DNA of 64,000 nt from Synechococcus sp. BIOS-E4-1 (GCF_014279995.1 NZ_CP047935.1:1819494-1883493), one strand, 5' to 3'. Positions 7,135-16,763 are shown, counted from the stretch's first letter. The notes: generated by a model from the sequence alone, not told the origin. Numbers and translations are program-made.

Positions 7135-8343
7135 GTGACTCACTTCCAGGCGTTCCGTTCCGCACTCAGAAGTCTTCCCGCCAGGGGGATTGCCGCTGCC
7201 GTTCTCGGTGTGTCTTGCGGGATGACCCATAGAGCTGAAGCAGGGTTCTCTCCGCAAGAACTGGCGGCTTTTGAGATCACGGAAATGAAAGCCACCGTGA
7301 CCACAGCCCTTCCGGAACAGAAGGTGATCGAGGTGATCGATCCACATGGTCACAAGGAAATCCTCACCGTGGGGATCGATCTCGAACCCCTTGGTCTGGA
7401 GCAAGGCGACGAGGTTTCACTTTCCATTCTTGATGGCCTCGTGGTCGAGCTGGAAGCCAGTACCAACCAGGACCTGAGTTTCAACCGCGAAGACATCATT
7501 CTTCCCGAGGACATGGGCAAGCTGAAAAAAGGCATGCGTGTGGCGCTGGCCTCTGGGACAGCTCAGGTCATCAGCATCGATCGGCAAGACAACAGCATCG
7601 ATCTGCTGGGGCCCCTCGGTGGCATTAACAACCTGGATGTGGTGATCACCGATGGAGCCAACCCCTTTGATCGCATTCAAGTTGGTGACACCGTTGATTT
7701 TCGACTGATCCAGCCCCTGGCTGTGAATGTGCGCAAATTGCCCGACTCGACCAAAGGCCAGGTCCTCAAGGGCTATCGAGGCCATGGAGAGCCACTGCTG
7801 GTGAGCCCTCTGGCTGCCCAGGAGGTCAGCCTGAAAAGCGAGCTGCTTGAAGCCTTTGAGCTCGCTCAGCTCACAGCCAGCATCGAACAGCTGGTTCCTG
7901 GTCAAAAGCTGCTCAGGGTGAAGGGAGCTCGAGGCCACAGCATGCTGATCACTTCAGCGATCGACCCGACCGCAGCTGGGCTCAAGGTCGGAGATCAAGT
8001 GAACATTGAAATGCTGCAAGGACTGGTGGTGGATCTGCGCAGCTCTCAGCAGAATCAGCTCACTCTCCAGAGAGAGGACCGCGAGCTGGGTCGTGATTTC
8101 GGACCGGTGCCTGCTGGAGCCCGGGTGGCCATGGCCAGTGGAACAGCAGAAGTTGTGCGACTCTCTCGCACCGATCACAAGGTGACTCTCAGAGGCCCAC
8201 TGGGCAAGATTCACAAGCTCGACATCCGCCCTGAGCTGGAAGATGAGGTTTTTGCCGATTTGAGTGTTGGTGACATGGTCGATTTCCGTCTGATCAAACC
8301 CATTGCCATCCGTATCCAGCCAGTCGCTCAGCGTCAGCTCTGA
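7135..8343 (+). CDS. Secreted protein with two tandem homologous halves
   Basis: The 402-residue protein starts at GTG and has a signal peptide (about 1-35). The rest consists of two related units of about 165-185 residues. Each contains a Q/PGQK-like segment, HGHKEILTVGIDLEPLGL versus RGHSMLITSAIDPTAAGL, then EVSLSILDGLVVEL versus QVNIEMLQGLVVDL, MRVALASGTAQV versus ARVAMASGTAEV, and GDTVDFRLIQPLAV versus GDMVDFRLIKPIAI. Beta-rich composition suggests two stacked beta domains in the periplasm or outer envelope. Function is unknown. Its 3' end overlaps the convergent CBS gene by 10 bp. Confidence 0.75.
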   Translation: MTHFQAFRSALRSLPARGIAAAVLGVSCGMTHRAEAGFSPQELAAFEITEMKATVTTALPEQKVIEVIDPHGHKEILTVGIDLEPLGLEQGDEVSLSILDGLVVELEASTNQDLSFNREDIILPEDMGKLKKGMRVALASGTAQVISIDRQDNSIDLLGPLGGINNLDVVITDGANPFDRIQVGDTVDFRLIQPLAVNVRKLPDSTKGQVLKGYRGHGEPLLVSPLAAQEVSLKSELLEAFELAQLTASIEQLVPGQKLLRVKGARGHSMLITSAIDPTAAGLKVGDQVNIEMLQGLVVDLRSSQQNQLTLQREDRELGRDFGPVPAGARVAMASGTAEVVRLSRTDHKVTLRGPLGKIHKLDIRPELEDEVFADLSVGDMVDFRLIKPIAIRIQPVAQRQL

Positions 8344-8804
8344 GCTGACGCCAGGGCCCTAACCACATCACCGCGGGTGAGAACCCCGACAGGACGGCGA
8401 TTGGCATCAACGACGATCAGACGTTGGGTGCCCTTTTCATGCAGCATCGAAGCAGCCTTCGGCAAAGGAAGGCTGACATCACAGCTGTGGCTGTCGCGGT
8501 GCATCAGATCACCAACAGTGTTGCCCAGCACCTGATGCACCTGGCGATCCCAGTTCAACGGATTGCGCAGGTAAATCACGCTGTCGAGCAGCATCACGTA
8601 AGGCCCGACATCCACACCGCTCTCACGGACCATCAGATCCTGTTCGGTCAGTTCTCCGATCAGAACGCCGTCCACGTCAACCACTGGCAGGCCACTCACG
8701 TGGTGATCGTTGAGCAGGCTGACTGCATCCTGAAGAGGTGTCTCCGCCGTCACCGTCAGCACCGGAGCGGACATCACCTCCCCGACTGTCTGCTGGAGCA
8801 CCAT
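8334..8804 (-). CDS. CBS-domain pair protein
   Basis: A 156-residue protein made almost only of two CBS motifs: VGEVMSAPVLTVTAETPLQD...GLPVVDVDGVLIGELTEQDL and VGDLMHRDSHSC...QRLIVVDANRRPVGVLTRGD. Such stand-alone Bateman modules bind adenine nucleotides and report energy state to a partner. The linker carries an insert with SVIYLRNPLNW, found in cyanobacterial and plant CBS proteins of the thioredoxin-regulating (CDCP/CBSX) type. No partner is adjacent. Convergent with the duplicated secreted protein. Confidence 0.85.
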   Translation of the reverse strand: MVLQQTVGEVMSAPVLTVTAETPLQDAVSLLNDHHVSGLPVVDVDGVLIGELTEQDLMVRESGVDVGPYVMLLDSVIYLRNPLNWDRQVHQVLGNTVGDLMHRDSHSCDVSLPLPKAASMLHEKGTQRLIVVDANRRPVGVLTRGDVVRALASAQS

Positions 8805-8835
8805 GGGACCTGATCAACTGCACGCATTCTGAGCC

Positions 8836-9381
8836 TTGATCTCTCCCTGGCGATTGTGGGCCGATCGACTCACCCTGCTGCGCGCCGTGCTTGGAGCACC
8901 GTTGCTGCTGTTGCTGGCTTGCGGACAGCAAAGCTGGGCTTGGCTGCTGCTGCTGATTGGAGCATGGAGCGACTGGGCTGACGGATGGATGGCCCGCAGG
9001 GCTGACGGAGGTAGCAGCTGGGGCGCAAAGCTCGATCCCCTCGCTGACAAGTTGTTGATCAGCGCTCCATTGATCTGGTTGGCAGCCGAGCGACAACTGC
9101 CGCTGTGGGCTGTATGGCTGCTGTTGGCCAGGGAACTGCTGATCTCCGGATGGAGGTCAGGCAGCAATGGAGGCGCTCCAGCCTCCTGGCTGGGGAAATG
9201 GAAAACCACCTTTCAGTTCCTGAGCCTGTTTCTGATGCTCTGGCCCCCGAGCTGGACATCCGTCCAGATCACTGAGGTCCTGCATGCACTGGGGTGGGGG
9301 CTGTTCTGGCCAGGCCTGGTGCTTGCCCTCTGGTCAGCGATCGCCTACCTCAGCCCCCGATCAGCGCCTGATCGGCACTGA
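8836..9381 (+). CDS. pgsA: CDP-diacylglycerol--glycerol-3-phosphate 3-phosphatidyltransferase
   Basis: An integral membrane enzyme that makes phosphatidylglycerolphosphate, the precursor of PG, which is essential in thylakoids. The CDP-alcohol phosphotransferase signature is complete: D-W-A-D-G-W-M-A-R then eight residues, G-A-K-L-D-P-L-A-D, at about residues 46-72. The 181-residue length and six hydrophobic segments fit the family. A TTG codon at 8836 is the start. The last 32 bp overlap the convergent epimerase-like gene. Confidence 0.88.
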   Translation: MISPWRLWADRLTLLRAVLGAPLLLLLACGQQSWAWLLLLIGAWSDWADGWMARRADGGSSWGAKLDPLADKLLISAPLIWLAAERQLPLWAVWLLLARELLISGWRSGSNGGAPASWLGKWKTTFQFLSLFLMLWPPSWTSVQITEVLHALGWGLFWPGLVLALWSAIAYLSPRSAPDRH

Positions 9382-10270
9382 AGTCCGGTGCCGATGTTGG
9401 AGTCAGCGAATAGTCGCGCTTGTAGCTGTCTGCCATGCAGCCATGGGCGTCGAAGCGTGGGTTCCAGGCCAGCTCGCGTTCGACCCGGCTGATATCCGTG
9501 AGGAAATGACTCAGTCTCAGGGGAAACGCCTTGCGCGCCTTTGGATCGAGCCCGGCAGGGTCGAAACTGCGCAGGTCAAGACTGCCGGGCTCACGACCGC
9601 AGGCCAGAGCTGCCGCCTCGATCAGGCCTCGGAATGTGATCCCCTTCTTGGCGGAGCAGTTGTAGATGCGATTGCAGGAAGCATCCACCTCAAGGCTGCG
9701 GGCCATGGCTTCAGCCAGATCCTCAACATGGCCGATCTGGGTGATGGTCGTTCCGTCTCCAGGCAAAGGGATGGGACGGTCATTGACGATGCGATCGAAG
9801 AACCAACGCTCCACTGGGTTGTAGTTCCCAGGTCCGACGATGTAAGTGGGTCTGAAACTGGTGAAAGCAATCCCTTCACGCAGGAGCCATTGCTCCGTTT
9901 CACCCTTGCCGACATGACGACTTGCCGGATCAAGGGGGCTGTCCTCATCGAGTGGCCAGGTGTGGCTGCCTGCATAGACACCCGCTGAACTCACGTAGAG
10001 AAAACGATGGCTTGGTGCACCGGTGCGCTCCAACACCCGCTGACTGTCCGACAACGTGCGCCCGGAACTATCGACAATCACATCAAAAGCGCGGCCCTTG
10101 AGCTGATCCAGGGCCTGATCATCTCCACGATCTCCATTCACCGCCTCAACCCCCTCAGGAACGGGCTGACGGCCGCGAGTGAAGAGGGTGAGCCTGTGAC
10201 CCTGCTGAAGCAGACGGATCACCAGGGGCTTGCCGACAAAGCGGGTTCCCCCCATCAACAGGATTTGCAC
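9350..10270 (-). CDS. NAD-dependent epimerase-like protein, CSP41-type
   Basis: An extended short-chain dehydrogenase/epimerase fold. I chose GTG at 10270 because the Rossmann strand with GGTRFVGKPL follows within a few residues; the frame is open to 10345 but that stretch is not protein-like. It contains SSAGVY and a divergent active-site region (FRPTYIVGPGNYNP) as in the chloroplast-stem-loop-binding CSP41 proteins and their cyanobacterial relatives, which bind or cut RNA. It could also be a nucleotide-sugar epimerase. 306 residues; convergent with pgsA. Confidence 0.75.
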   Translation of the reverse strand: MQILLMGGTRFVGKPLVIRLLQQGHRLTLFTRGRQPVPEGVEAVNGDRGDDQALDQLKGRAFDVIVDSSGRTLSDSQRVLERTGAPSHRFLYVSSAGVYAGSHTWPLDEDSPLDPASRHVGKGETEQWLLREGIAFTSFRPTYIVGPGNYNPVERWFFDRIVNDRPIPLPGDGTTITQIGHVEDLAEAMARSLEVDASCNRIYNCSAKKGITFRGLIEAAALACGREPGSLDLRSFDPAGLDPKARKAFPLRLSHFLTDISRVERELAWNPRFDAHGCMADSYKRDYSLTPTSAPDFSADQALIGG

Positions 10271-10350
10271 GAGCGCCCAGACAGACCAGCGGTTATTGAA
10301 GCGTGCCCAACCCACCGGTGCAGGATGGGAGTCTGTCCATTGCAACGGCC

Positions 10351-11121
10351 ATGCAGATCATTCCAGCCATCGACCTGCTGGGAGGGGCCTGCGTCCGCTT
10401 ACACCAAGGGGACTACGACCAGGTCACCCGCTTCAGCGATGATCCGGTGTCCCAGGCCTTGAGCTGGCAAGACCAAGGGGCTCGCCGTCTGCACCTCGTG
10501 GATCTCGATGGTGCCCGCAGCGGTCAGCCAATCAACGATGCTGCCGTTCGTGCCATCACCGAGTCGCTTTCGATCCCTGTTCAGCTCGGCGGCGGCGTGC
10601 GTTCGGCAGATCGCGCTGAAGCACTTCTGGAATGCGGTCTCGAACGCGTCATTCTTGGGACGGTCGCGTTGGAGCAACCGGAACTTGTTGTGGAACTGGC
10701 CAACCGCCACCCCGGCAGGATCATCGTTGGCATTGATGCCAGGCACGGCAAGGTCGCCACAAGGGGATGGCTGGAAAACAGCGATACGGAAGCCACTGAA
10801 CTGGCCGCACGGTTCAGTGAATCTGCGATTGCAGCCATTATCAGCACCGACATCAGCACCGATGGAACCCTTGCGGGACCCAACCTCAAGGCCCTGAGGC
10901 AAATGGCGGCTGCCAGCTCCGTGCCTGTGATCGCTTCAGGCGGAGTGGGCTGCATGGCTGACTTGCTTGCCCTGTTGGCCCTTGAACCGCTGGGTGTTGA
11001 GGGGGTGATTGTTGGACGAGCCCTCTACGACGGCCGCATCGATCTGCGAGAGGCGCTCATGGGGCTTGGCGATGGACGACTTCAGGACCCATCAACAGGA
11101 CTGTTGAACGACATGGCCTGA
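10351..11121 (+). CDS. hisA: Phosphoribosylformimino-5-aminoimidazole carboxamide ribotide isomerase
   Basis: A (beta-alpha)8 isomerase of histidine synthesis that converts ProFAR to PRFAR. Start at ATG 10351 ([12 protein letters not shown]); the upstream in-frame codons from 10303 are unlikely. Twin phosphate sites and the catalytic Asp residues are present: IPAIDLLGG near residue 8, [27 protein letters not shown] and VIASGGVG. The length of 256 residues is normal. Confidence 0.93.
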   Translation: MQIIPAIDLLGGACVRLHQGDYDQVTRFSDDPVSQALSWQDQGARRLHLVDLDGARSGQPINDAAVRAITESLSIPVQLGGGVRSADRAEALLECGLERVILGTVALEQPELVVELANRHPGRIIVGIDARHGKVATRGWLENSDTEATELAARFSESAIAAIISTDISTDGTLAGPNLKALRQMAAASSVPVIASGGVGCMADLLALLALEPLGVEGVIVGRALYDGRIDLREALMGLGDGRLQDPSTGLLNDMA

Positions 11122-11181
11122 AAGCATCATCCCGTCGGGTCGGTTTCACGGGTCTAACCTGAATTTATTACGACGACTGCC

Positions 11182-11667
11182 GTGGAGTCGCTGGTCGAGT
11201 CATTTCTGCCACAGGGATCCAGCGACAAGCGCACCCTTGAGGATGCCTTCGATCATTGCCGCCATCAAGGCATGCGACTCAGCCGACAGCGGCGAATGGT
11301 GCTCGACCTGCTGTGGCGAGAAGCCAGTCACCTCAGCGCCAGAGACATTTTTGAGAAACTCAACCAGCAAGGTCGGCGAATCGGCCATACCTCCGTTTAT
11401 CAGAACCTTGAAGCACTTCAAAGTGCAGGTGTGATCGAGTGTCTCGATCGAGCCAGTGGTCGCCTGTACGGGTATCGCAATGATCCACACAGCCATCTCA
11501 CCTGCCTGGAGACAGGTGTGATCGAAGACCTGGATGTGAAACTTCCAGACGAGCTTCTTAGAGAAATCGAACGCCGGACCGGATTCAACATCGAGTCGTA
11601 CACCCTGCAGTTGAACGGTCGTCCAAGAATTGCCACTGGAGCATCCTCGCCAGTGCCGTTACCTTGA
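11182..11667 (+). CDS. Fur-family transcriptional regulator, PerR/Zur-like
   Basis: 161 residues from a GTG start. The winged-helix part includes LSRQRRMVLDLLW, HLSARDIFEKL and HTSVYQNLEALQSAGVIE. The regulatory part keeps HSHLTC, but the CxxC pairs that hold the structural zinc in classical Fur are absent, as in some picocyanobacterial PerR-type proteins. It would repress metal or peroxide genes when metal-bound; the target set is not visible. feoAB and ferritin lie elsewhere in this window and are possible targets. Confidence 0.8.
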   Translation: MESLVESFLPQGSSDKRTLEDAFDHCRHQGMRLSRQRRMVLDLLWREASHLSARDIFEKLNQQGRRIGHTSVYQNLEALQSAGVIECLDRASGRLYGYRNDPHSHLTCLETGVIEDLDVKLPDELLREIERRTGFNIESYTLQLNGRPRIATGASSPVPLP

Positions 11668-11694
11668 CGCTCATCAGCACAGTTTCAGGGCATC

Positions 11695-13311
11695 GTGATC
11701 GACCAGGACCGGGAGATTCTGCTTTTCGCTCCCGATCTTCTCGGTGAAAGCCTTGCTGCGGAACTCTCCACTGACGAGCTGACACTTCGGGTCAGACGTT
11801 CGGCTGATCAACTTCAGGGTCATCCGTCACTGGTGATCTGGTCTCTGCCGTCGGAGACGCAGCCTCTGATCCTGAAGCGGGAGATCCTTCAGCTGCAACA
11901 ACGCTGGACTCCTGCACCAACATTGCTGCTGTTACCCGCCGACTACAGACGTGATCCCCAGGCACTGCTCTCGTTGAACTGCGACGGCATCCTTCAGGAC
12001 CCTGACCTAGCAGCCCTCAGGGAGGCGGTTCAGACCCTTCTTAACGGAGGCAGGGTGCTGAAGATCAAGCCCCATTCAGCTCACGCCTCAACCAGCGAGC
12101 AGGACCTGAGCATGGCGCAGTGGCTTCTGGTCAGTGGTCTTCAGCAGATCGGTCGAGATCTCCAGGTCATCGAAGCGCTGCTCGATCTCCCGCCTGAGCA
12201 TCTTGTGATGCGACTGATGCTGGAAGGTCGTTGTCGTGAACTGCGCAGTGCCAGGAACCTGCTTCTTTGGCTCTGGGGACCTCTTCACACCGGCCTTGCT
12301 GAGGTGGTGCCGCTGCGTGATCAGAGCCAATCCTTAGAACTGACTCTGAGCAACCGGCAACCGACGGCCGTCTGGCATGCCATTCAGCAACGACTCGAAG
12401 GAGCTGTGAGCAGTGGACTGGGAAACGGCACAGGTCAGTTGCTGGCGATTGAAGGGCTTCATCCGGAACGCCGCCGTGACCTTTTGTTGGCTCTTCTGCA
12501 GCAATTGCATGAGGTTCTCTTACGTCTGCGTGGCGATGAGCTCGTCAGCACACGCGACCAGAAAGCACTGAGTGCTCGCTGGCAGTCCTTGCAGACGGAA
12601 GTGAAGCAACAGGCTTTGCGCAGCGTTGCAGGCAATTATGTGAGGCTTCCGCAGGGCGAAAATCTTGTTGCCGTGGCCGACCAGCTGGTGGATCGGACGG
12701 ATCTCCGGCAATCGGATGATGAGCTGCCAGATCCACAGACCATGCTGGCGTCGCTGGTTCTGGATCAACCGGTCCTCGTCGATGGTCAGCTGCTTCCCTC
12801 GGACGATCCCAGGGCTCTGCTGCAGCTGGAGACCCTGATCAGCAACTGGCTTGTGCGCACCGCTGAGCTGATTGGTTCCGAACTGCTCGGCATCTGCGGC
12901 GAATGGCCCGAACTGCGCCGTTATCTCCTGCAGCAGGATCTGATCTCAACGCGCGAACTCGAACGTCTGCGCAACCAACTCAACAGTCAGTCGCGCTGGC
13001 AGGACTGGATTGAACGTCCGATCCGCTTGTATGAAAGTCGACGATTGCTGTTCAGCCTCAAGACAGGACGCATCGAACCGTTGCTGTTGACAGAGCCGAG
13101 AGATGAGGAGCTCAGGCGACTGCGATGGTGGCAACAGCAGGTCGCACTGATCGTGGAAGCCCGTGATGCCATCGCTCCGCAGGTTCAGGCCCTGGTGAAA
13201 CGTCTTGGTGACCTGATGGTGGTGGTGCTGACCCAGGTGGTGGGTCGGGCCATCGGTCTGATCGGACGTGGCATTGCTCAAGGGATGGGTCGAAGTCTCG
13301 GGCGCAGCTGA
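11695..13311 (+). CDS. DUF3685 / Ycf55-like cyanobacterial protein
   Basis: 538 residues from GTG. Residues about 1-115 resemble a receiver-like domain (EILLFAPDLLGESL, then a LLLLPADY strand) but the usual phospho-acceptor environment is not obvious. The rest is long, helical and rich in Gln/Leu/Arg, characteristic of the DUF3685 family, which is restricted to cyanobacteria and red-algal plastids (Ycf55). The C-terminal 30 residues are hydrophobic and glycine-rich (VVVLTQVVGRAIGLIGRGIA) and could insert in a membrane. Role unknown. It overlaps the possible upstream extension of the next gene. Confidence 0.7.
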   Translation: MIDQDREILLFAPDLLGESLAAELSTDELTLRVRRSADQLQGHPSLVIWSLPSETQPLILKREILQLQQRWTPAPTLLLLPADYRRDPQALLSLNCDGILQDPDLAALREAVQTLLNGGRVLKIKPHSAHASTSEQDLSMAQWLLVSGLQQIGRDLQVIEALLDLPPEHLVMRLMLEGRCRELRSARNLLLWLWGPLHTGLAEVVPLRDQSQSLELTLSNRQPTAVWHAIQQRLEGAVSSGLGNGTGQLLAIEGLHPERRRDLLLALLQQLHEVLLRLRGDELVSTRDQKALSARWQSLQTEVKQQALRSVAGNYVRLPQGENLVAVADQLVDRTDLRQSDDELPDPQTMLASLVLDQPVLVDGQLLPSDDPRALLQLETLISNWLVRTAELIGSELLGICGEWPELRRYLLQQDLISTRELERLRNQLNSQSRWQDWIERPIRLYESRRLLFSLKTGRIEPLLLTEPRDEELRRLRWWQQQVALIVEARDAIAPQVQALVKRLGDLMVVVLTQVVGRAIGLIGRGIAQGMGRSLGRS

Positions 13312-13366
13312 CTTGTCAGCGGCCAGGGTTGACCAGGGCTCAGAATGCACGGACTGTTCCGCTGCT

Positions 13367-13903
13367 ATGACCGCGTTGCTGATCCGTTCCATCGTCGCGG
13401 TGCTGGCCTTGATGCTGATGGCGTTACCGGCTAAGGCCATCCGGGAAACCGACAGCTACGACGGCAATATCTTCGCGCTTTATGCCGGTAACGGATCTCT
13501 GGTTCCTCCGGCCGTCACCTTGGCTGAGTCCCAGCAAGCAGGGCGCACGAGCGTCATCGTCTTCTACCTTGATGACAGCAGCACAAGCAAAGCCTTCTCT
13601 CCAGCTGTGTCGGAACTTCAGAGGCTCTGGGGAAACAGCGTGGATCTCCTGCCTTTGACCACTGATGCACTGCAGGGGACAACCACCAGCGACCACGGTG
13701 ATCCGGCGTATTACTGGCACGGCATTGTTCCGCAGGTGGTGGTGATCGATGGAGATGGCCAGCTGTTGCTCGATGAGGAGGGGCAAGTTCCTCTGGAGCA
13801 GATCAACGCCGCCATCAGTCAGGCAACCGGACTTCCCGCTCCACAGGGTGAAAGCATGAGCCTCAGTTTCAACGAGCTCAACACGGAAGTGATCTCACGT
13901 TGA
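13367..13903 (+). CDS. Thioredoxin-like thylakoid protein
   Basis: 178 residues starting at ATG 13367; a longer frame from 13268 would overlap the previous gene and is unlikely. An N-terminal signal or anchor (residues about 1-24, ending LPAKA) is followed by DSYDGNIFALYAGNGSLVPP, a thioredoxin-fold core (VIVFYLDDSS, then VPQVVVIDGDGQL) and a conserved C-terminus (SFNELNTEV). The usual CxxC is missing. This pattern matches a cyanobacterial thylakoid family that I recall as a photosystem I accumulation factor; that function is from memory, not from the sequence. Confidence 0.7.
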   Translation: MTALLIRSIVAVLALMLMALPAKAIRETDSYDGNIFALYAGNGSLVPPAVTLAESQQAGRTSVIVFYLDDSSTSKAFSPAVSELQRLWGNSVDLLPLTTDALQGTTTSDHGDPAYYWHGIVPQVVVIDGDGQLLLDEEGQVPLEQINAAISQATGLPAPQGESMSLSFNELNTEVISR

Positions 13904-13963
13904 ACGTTCACGCGGACGCCTTACGCTGCGCGCCATTGAGACCGGCCGACAGCCGACGCTGAC

Positions 13964-15130
13964 ATGTGTGTTCTGCTTGTGATCCTGCTCCTGATCGGAC
14001 TGGGAGTGTTCTGGATCGAAGCGCGGCACCGCCTGAGGCCCGCATCGCCGCTGAAACTCCGTCAACTGGACTGGAGTGTCGCGATCAAAGGCCATGACCT
14101 TGAACTGGAGGGATGGATCGAAATCACCAATCCTCATGCGCGCATGGAGGTGATGGTGCCTGAGCTGCAGGTCAAACCGGTGCTGATCGGCAGCTCGGAC
14201 CTCAGCGATGTGATGGTCAGAACCCGGATCACACCCCACCATCCTGACGAGGACACCCGGGCCGACGGGTACTGGCCGGCCTACATCGTGAAAGGACACA
14301 AAAGCACTCGCATCGAGGTCAGTGTCAGCCTCAGCGGTCTGACAGATGCTGCGGTTGCCGATCGGGTCGATACGGTCTGGATGGATGTCCACTGGACGAA
14401 CTACGGCCCCTTCGGACGTCTCAATCGTCGCCAGGGCGTGGTGGTTCCTCTGCGCAGACCCGCTGTGCGACAGCCCAGCGAAGCTGAATTCCGCTCAGGG
14501 GAGAACTGCAAAGTGCTTCCTCTGAAGACACACCTGCTTGGCCCTCTTGACAGCACCATTGAGGTGCTTCGTGACTATGCGGGCGAGCTGGTGCAACCAG
14601 GGGACATTCTCACGATCGGGGAAACCCCTGTCGCGGTGATTCAGGGGAGATACACCCATCCATCCATGGTCGAACCGTCCTGGATCGCTCGGTTGCTCTG
14701 CCGCGTGTTCCACCCCACCAGCAGCCTCGCCACGGCCTGCGGCTTGCAAACACTGATCGATCAGGTCGGACCAACCCGAGTCCTGCTCGCGTGGTCGATC
14801 GGCCTGGCGCTGAAAATGATTGGATTCAAAGGCTGGTTCTATCGACTCGCCGGCGATCAAGCGCGCCTGATTGATGACATCACAGGAACAACACCCCCTT
14901 ACGACCAAACCATCGTGCTTGGCCCCGAGGACCCGGTCCGGCTTTGCCAAGATGCTGCAGACACCCTCGGCGTTGGCGTTGCAATCGTTGATGTCAACGA
15001 TCTTGGACGGGTGAAGGTCCTGGCCTCCAGCAGCGGCTGTGATGAAGCGCTGCTCCATCGCGCTCTGCGCCCCAACCCGGCGGGGAATGCCAACGAGCGC
15101 ACTCCACTGGTGCTGGTCAGGCCGGCTTGA
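13964..15130 (+). CDS. Cyanobacterial protein annotated as F420-0:gamma-glutamyl ligase-like
   Basis: 388 residues. An N-terminal membrane helix (about 1-18) precedes a beta-rich region (about 30-165) and then a domain with motifs of the CofE-like family (DYAGELVQPGDILTIGE, then a GDQARLIDDITGTTPPYD loop and VIVDVNDLG near the end). Cyanobacterial members are usually named F420-0:gamma-glutamyl ligase, but these cells are not known to use F420 widely, so the true substrate is open. It lies in a rightward run, 60 bp after the thioredoxin-like gene. Confidence 0.65.
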   Translation: MCVLLVILLLIGLGVFWIEARHRLRPASPLKLRQLDWSVAIKGHDLELEGWIEITNPHARMEVMVPELQVKPVLIGSSDLSDVMVRTRITPHHPDEDTRADGYWPAYIVKGHKSTRIEVSVSLSGLTDAAVADRVDTVWMDVHWTNYGPFGRLNRRQGVVVPLRRPAVRQPSEAEFRSGENCKVLPLKTHLLGPLDSTIEVLRDYAGELVQPGDILTIGETPVAVIQGRYTHPSMVEPSWIARLLCRVFHPTSSLATACGLQTLIDQVGPTRVLLAWSIGLALKMIGFKGWFYRLAGDQARLIDDITGTTPPYDQTIVLGPEDPVRLCQDAADTLGVGVAIVDVNDLGRVKVLASSSGCDEALLHRALRPNPAGNANERTPLVLVRPA

Positions 15131-15181
15131 CCTCAGACAACGAAAGGCGGCGATAGATTAAAAAGGTGGTGGAGGCCTGCC

Positions 15182-16255
15182 GTGGCAACGTCAGCGGGAT
15201 TCCGGCTCCGGGTCGAGCCCTTGAAAGCTGGGCATTTGGGCCAGATCGCATCGGTTCCCGATCCCTGTTCCAATATTGAAAACAGCGCTCTGCAGAGCCT
15301 GCTGGTTCAGTCATGGTTTAGCCGTCTCGAACAGTTTCTTCCTGACCCTCTCAATGCGCGACTCACGCGGGTGCTCGCTCTGATCGAGTCGTCCTCAGAA
15401 TCAGCGGACCAAATTGAATCTCTGCTTCTGATGCGCTCCAGCAACCGTCGCAACAGTTGCTGGCATCTCGATGTTCTCACCCTTGCTTCACCTCGTCACT
15501 TCAGTCGCCAGCAAGGCCTGCGATTGCTGATCCAGCAGGCGCTGAACGATGACATCGCTCGCTGTCGCAGCTGGCTCGTACGCTGCGACCCAACGGACCG
15601 ACCGCAACTGGATCTGTTGCGAGAGCTTGGCTTCCAGCCTCTGCGGCAGGCGCGCATCTGGAATCCGCCGATCCCGGTTTCGCCATCACCCCCTGAAGCG
15701 CAGCGCAGCCTGCAGCTTTCGGATGGACTCTCCTGGAATCCTCTCAACCAGGACAATGCACGACAGCTGTTGGCCCTGGAGCAGGCCAGCATCAGCCCAC
15801 AGCACAGACAGATCCTCGATCGCCAGTGGTGCGATCTGCTCGACCTGCGCGGCGGCGGGTCAACGGTTCTGACCGTTGAGAGAGATGGAAGCAGTCAGGT
15901 GATTGCAGGGCTGATCAGACGTCCCTGGGGGATGGATTCACCCCGTCTGGAAGTGCTGCGTGGACCGGCGTGGGATGAACGCATCGGCATTGGGTTACCC
16001 GCAGCGTTGTCTCAACTGCTCAGTCAGCAGGTTTCCCCAACACTCCTCATAGCGGAGGAGGACCATCAGCTGAGGTCCATACTCGCAAGCCAGGGATGGC
16101 AGGAAGGACCACTGGAAATGATGCTGGGGCGAAGCATCTGGAGGCGTGTGCACCAGCGCAGCCTGGGTGGGCTCAGGCCACTTGAATCCATGCTCGGTCG
16201 CCTGCAGCCTCAACAACCTCCACTGCCAACCCCGAGCCTGGCCCCGAGGCGATGA
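15182..16255 (+). CDS. Putative GNAT-like protein
   Basis: 357 residues starting at a GTG. Residues about 70-160 resemble an N-acetyltransferase core (WHLDVLTLASPRHFSRQQG resembles the acetyl-CoA-binding strand and loop, then LVRCDPTDRPQLDLLRELGF). A second half (residues about 180-320) looks related in layout. Such proteins sit beside ruvX in many marine Synechococcus genomes. The stop at 16253 is followed one base later by the ruvX start, suggesting coupling. Target unknown. Confidence 0.55.
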   Translation: MATSAGFRLRVEPLKAGHLGQIASVPDPCSNIENSALQSLLVQSWFSRLEQFLPDPLNARLTRVLALIESSSESADQIESLLLMRSSNRRNSCWHLDVLTLASPRHFSRQQGLRLLIQQALNDDIARCRSWLVRCDPTDRPQLDLLRELGFQPLRQARIWNPPIPVSPSPPEAQRSLQLSDGLSWNPLNQDNARQLLALEQASISPQHRQILDRQWCDLLDLRGGGSTVLTVERDGSSQVIAGLIRRPWGMDSPRLEVLRGPAWDERIGIGLPAALSQLLSQQVSPTLLIAEEDHQLRSILASQGWQEGPLEMMLGRSIWRRVHQRSLGGLRPLESMLGRLQPQQPPLPTPSLAPRR

Positions 16256-16256
16256 G

Positions 16257-16763
16257 TTGAGCTCACGTCCCCGCGCGCGATCGGCTCTCAGCCTTGATGT
16301 AGGCCGCCGAAGAATCGGACTGGCAGGCTGTGATGGCCTTGGCTTGACGGTCACACCACTCCAAGCGTTGAAACGTGGCGACTTCGGCGACGATGTCAGT
16401 CAAATCAAAAAACTCTGCGTTGAACGCCGGGTTGAGGCTCTGGTCGTGGGGCTCCCCCTGGATGAGATCGGCAACCCGACCACGCAAGCCAAACACTGTT
16501 ATCGCTACGGAGTCCGTCTGGCCCGCGCCTTGTCACTTCCGATGGCCCTTGTGAACGAGCACAGCAGCAGCTGGGCAGCTGGAGAACGCCATCAACTGCA
16601 TGGTGATCGCACTGGGCGACTGGATAGCGCCGCTGCAGCACTGCTGCTTGAACAGTGGCTGGCCGATGGGCCTGAGCCACAACCAGTCCAGATGGCGCCT
16701 GTCGATCGTGGCGAAACGGATGCTGATGCAAGATCCTGTATTTCAATTCCTCCAGCGCCATGA
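16257..16763 (+). CDS. ruvX: Putative Holliday-junction resolvase / pre-16S rRNA nuclease, YqgF family
   Basis: 168 residues from TTG at 16257; no ATG or GTG is available between the preceding stop and the first conserved residue. RNase-H-fold motifs: LSLDVGRRRIGLAGCD (first catalytic Asp), EALVVGLPLDEIGNPTTQA, LVNEHSSS (Glu) and LDSAAAALLLEQWL (last Asp). YqgF/RuvX proteins process the 5' end of 16S rRNA. The product ends in a Pro-rich tail, and the stop overlaps the next start by four bases. Confidence 0.82.
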   Translation: MSSRPRARSALSLDVGRRRIGLAGCDGLGLTVTPLQALKRGDFGDDVSQIKKLCVERRVEALVVGLPLDEIGNPTTQAKHCYRYGVRLARALSLPMALVNEHSSSWAAGERHQLHGDRTGRLDSAAAALLLEQWLADGPEPQPVQMAPVDRGETDADARSCISIPPAP

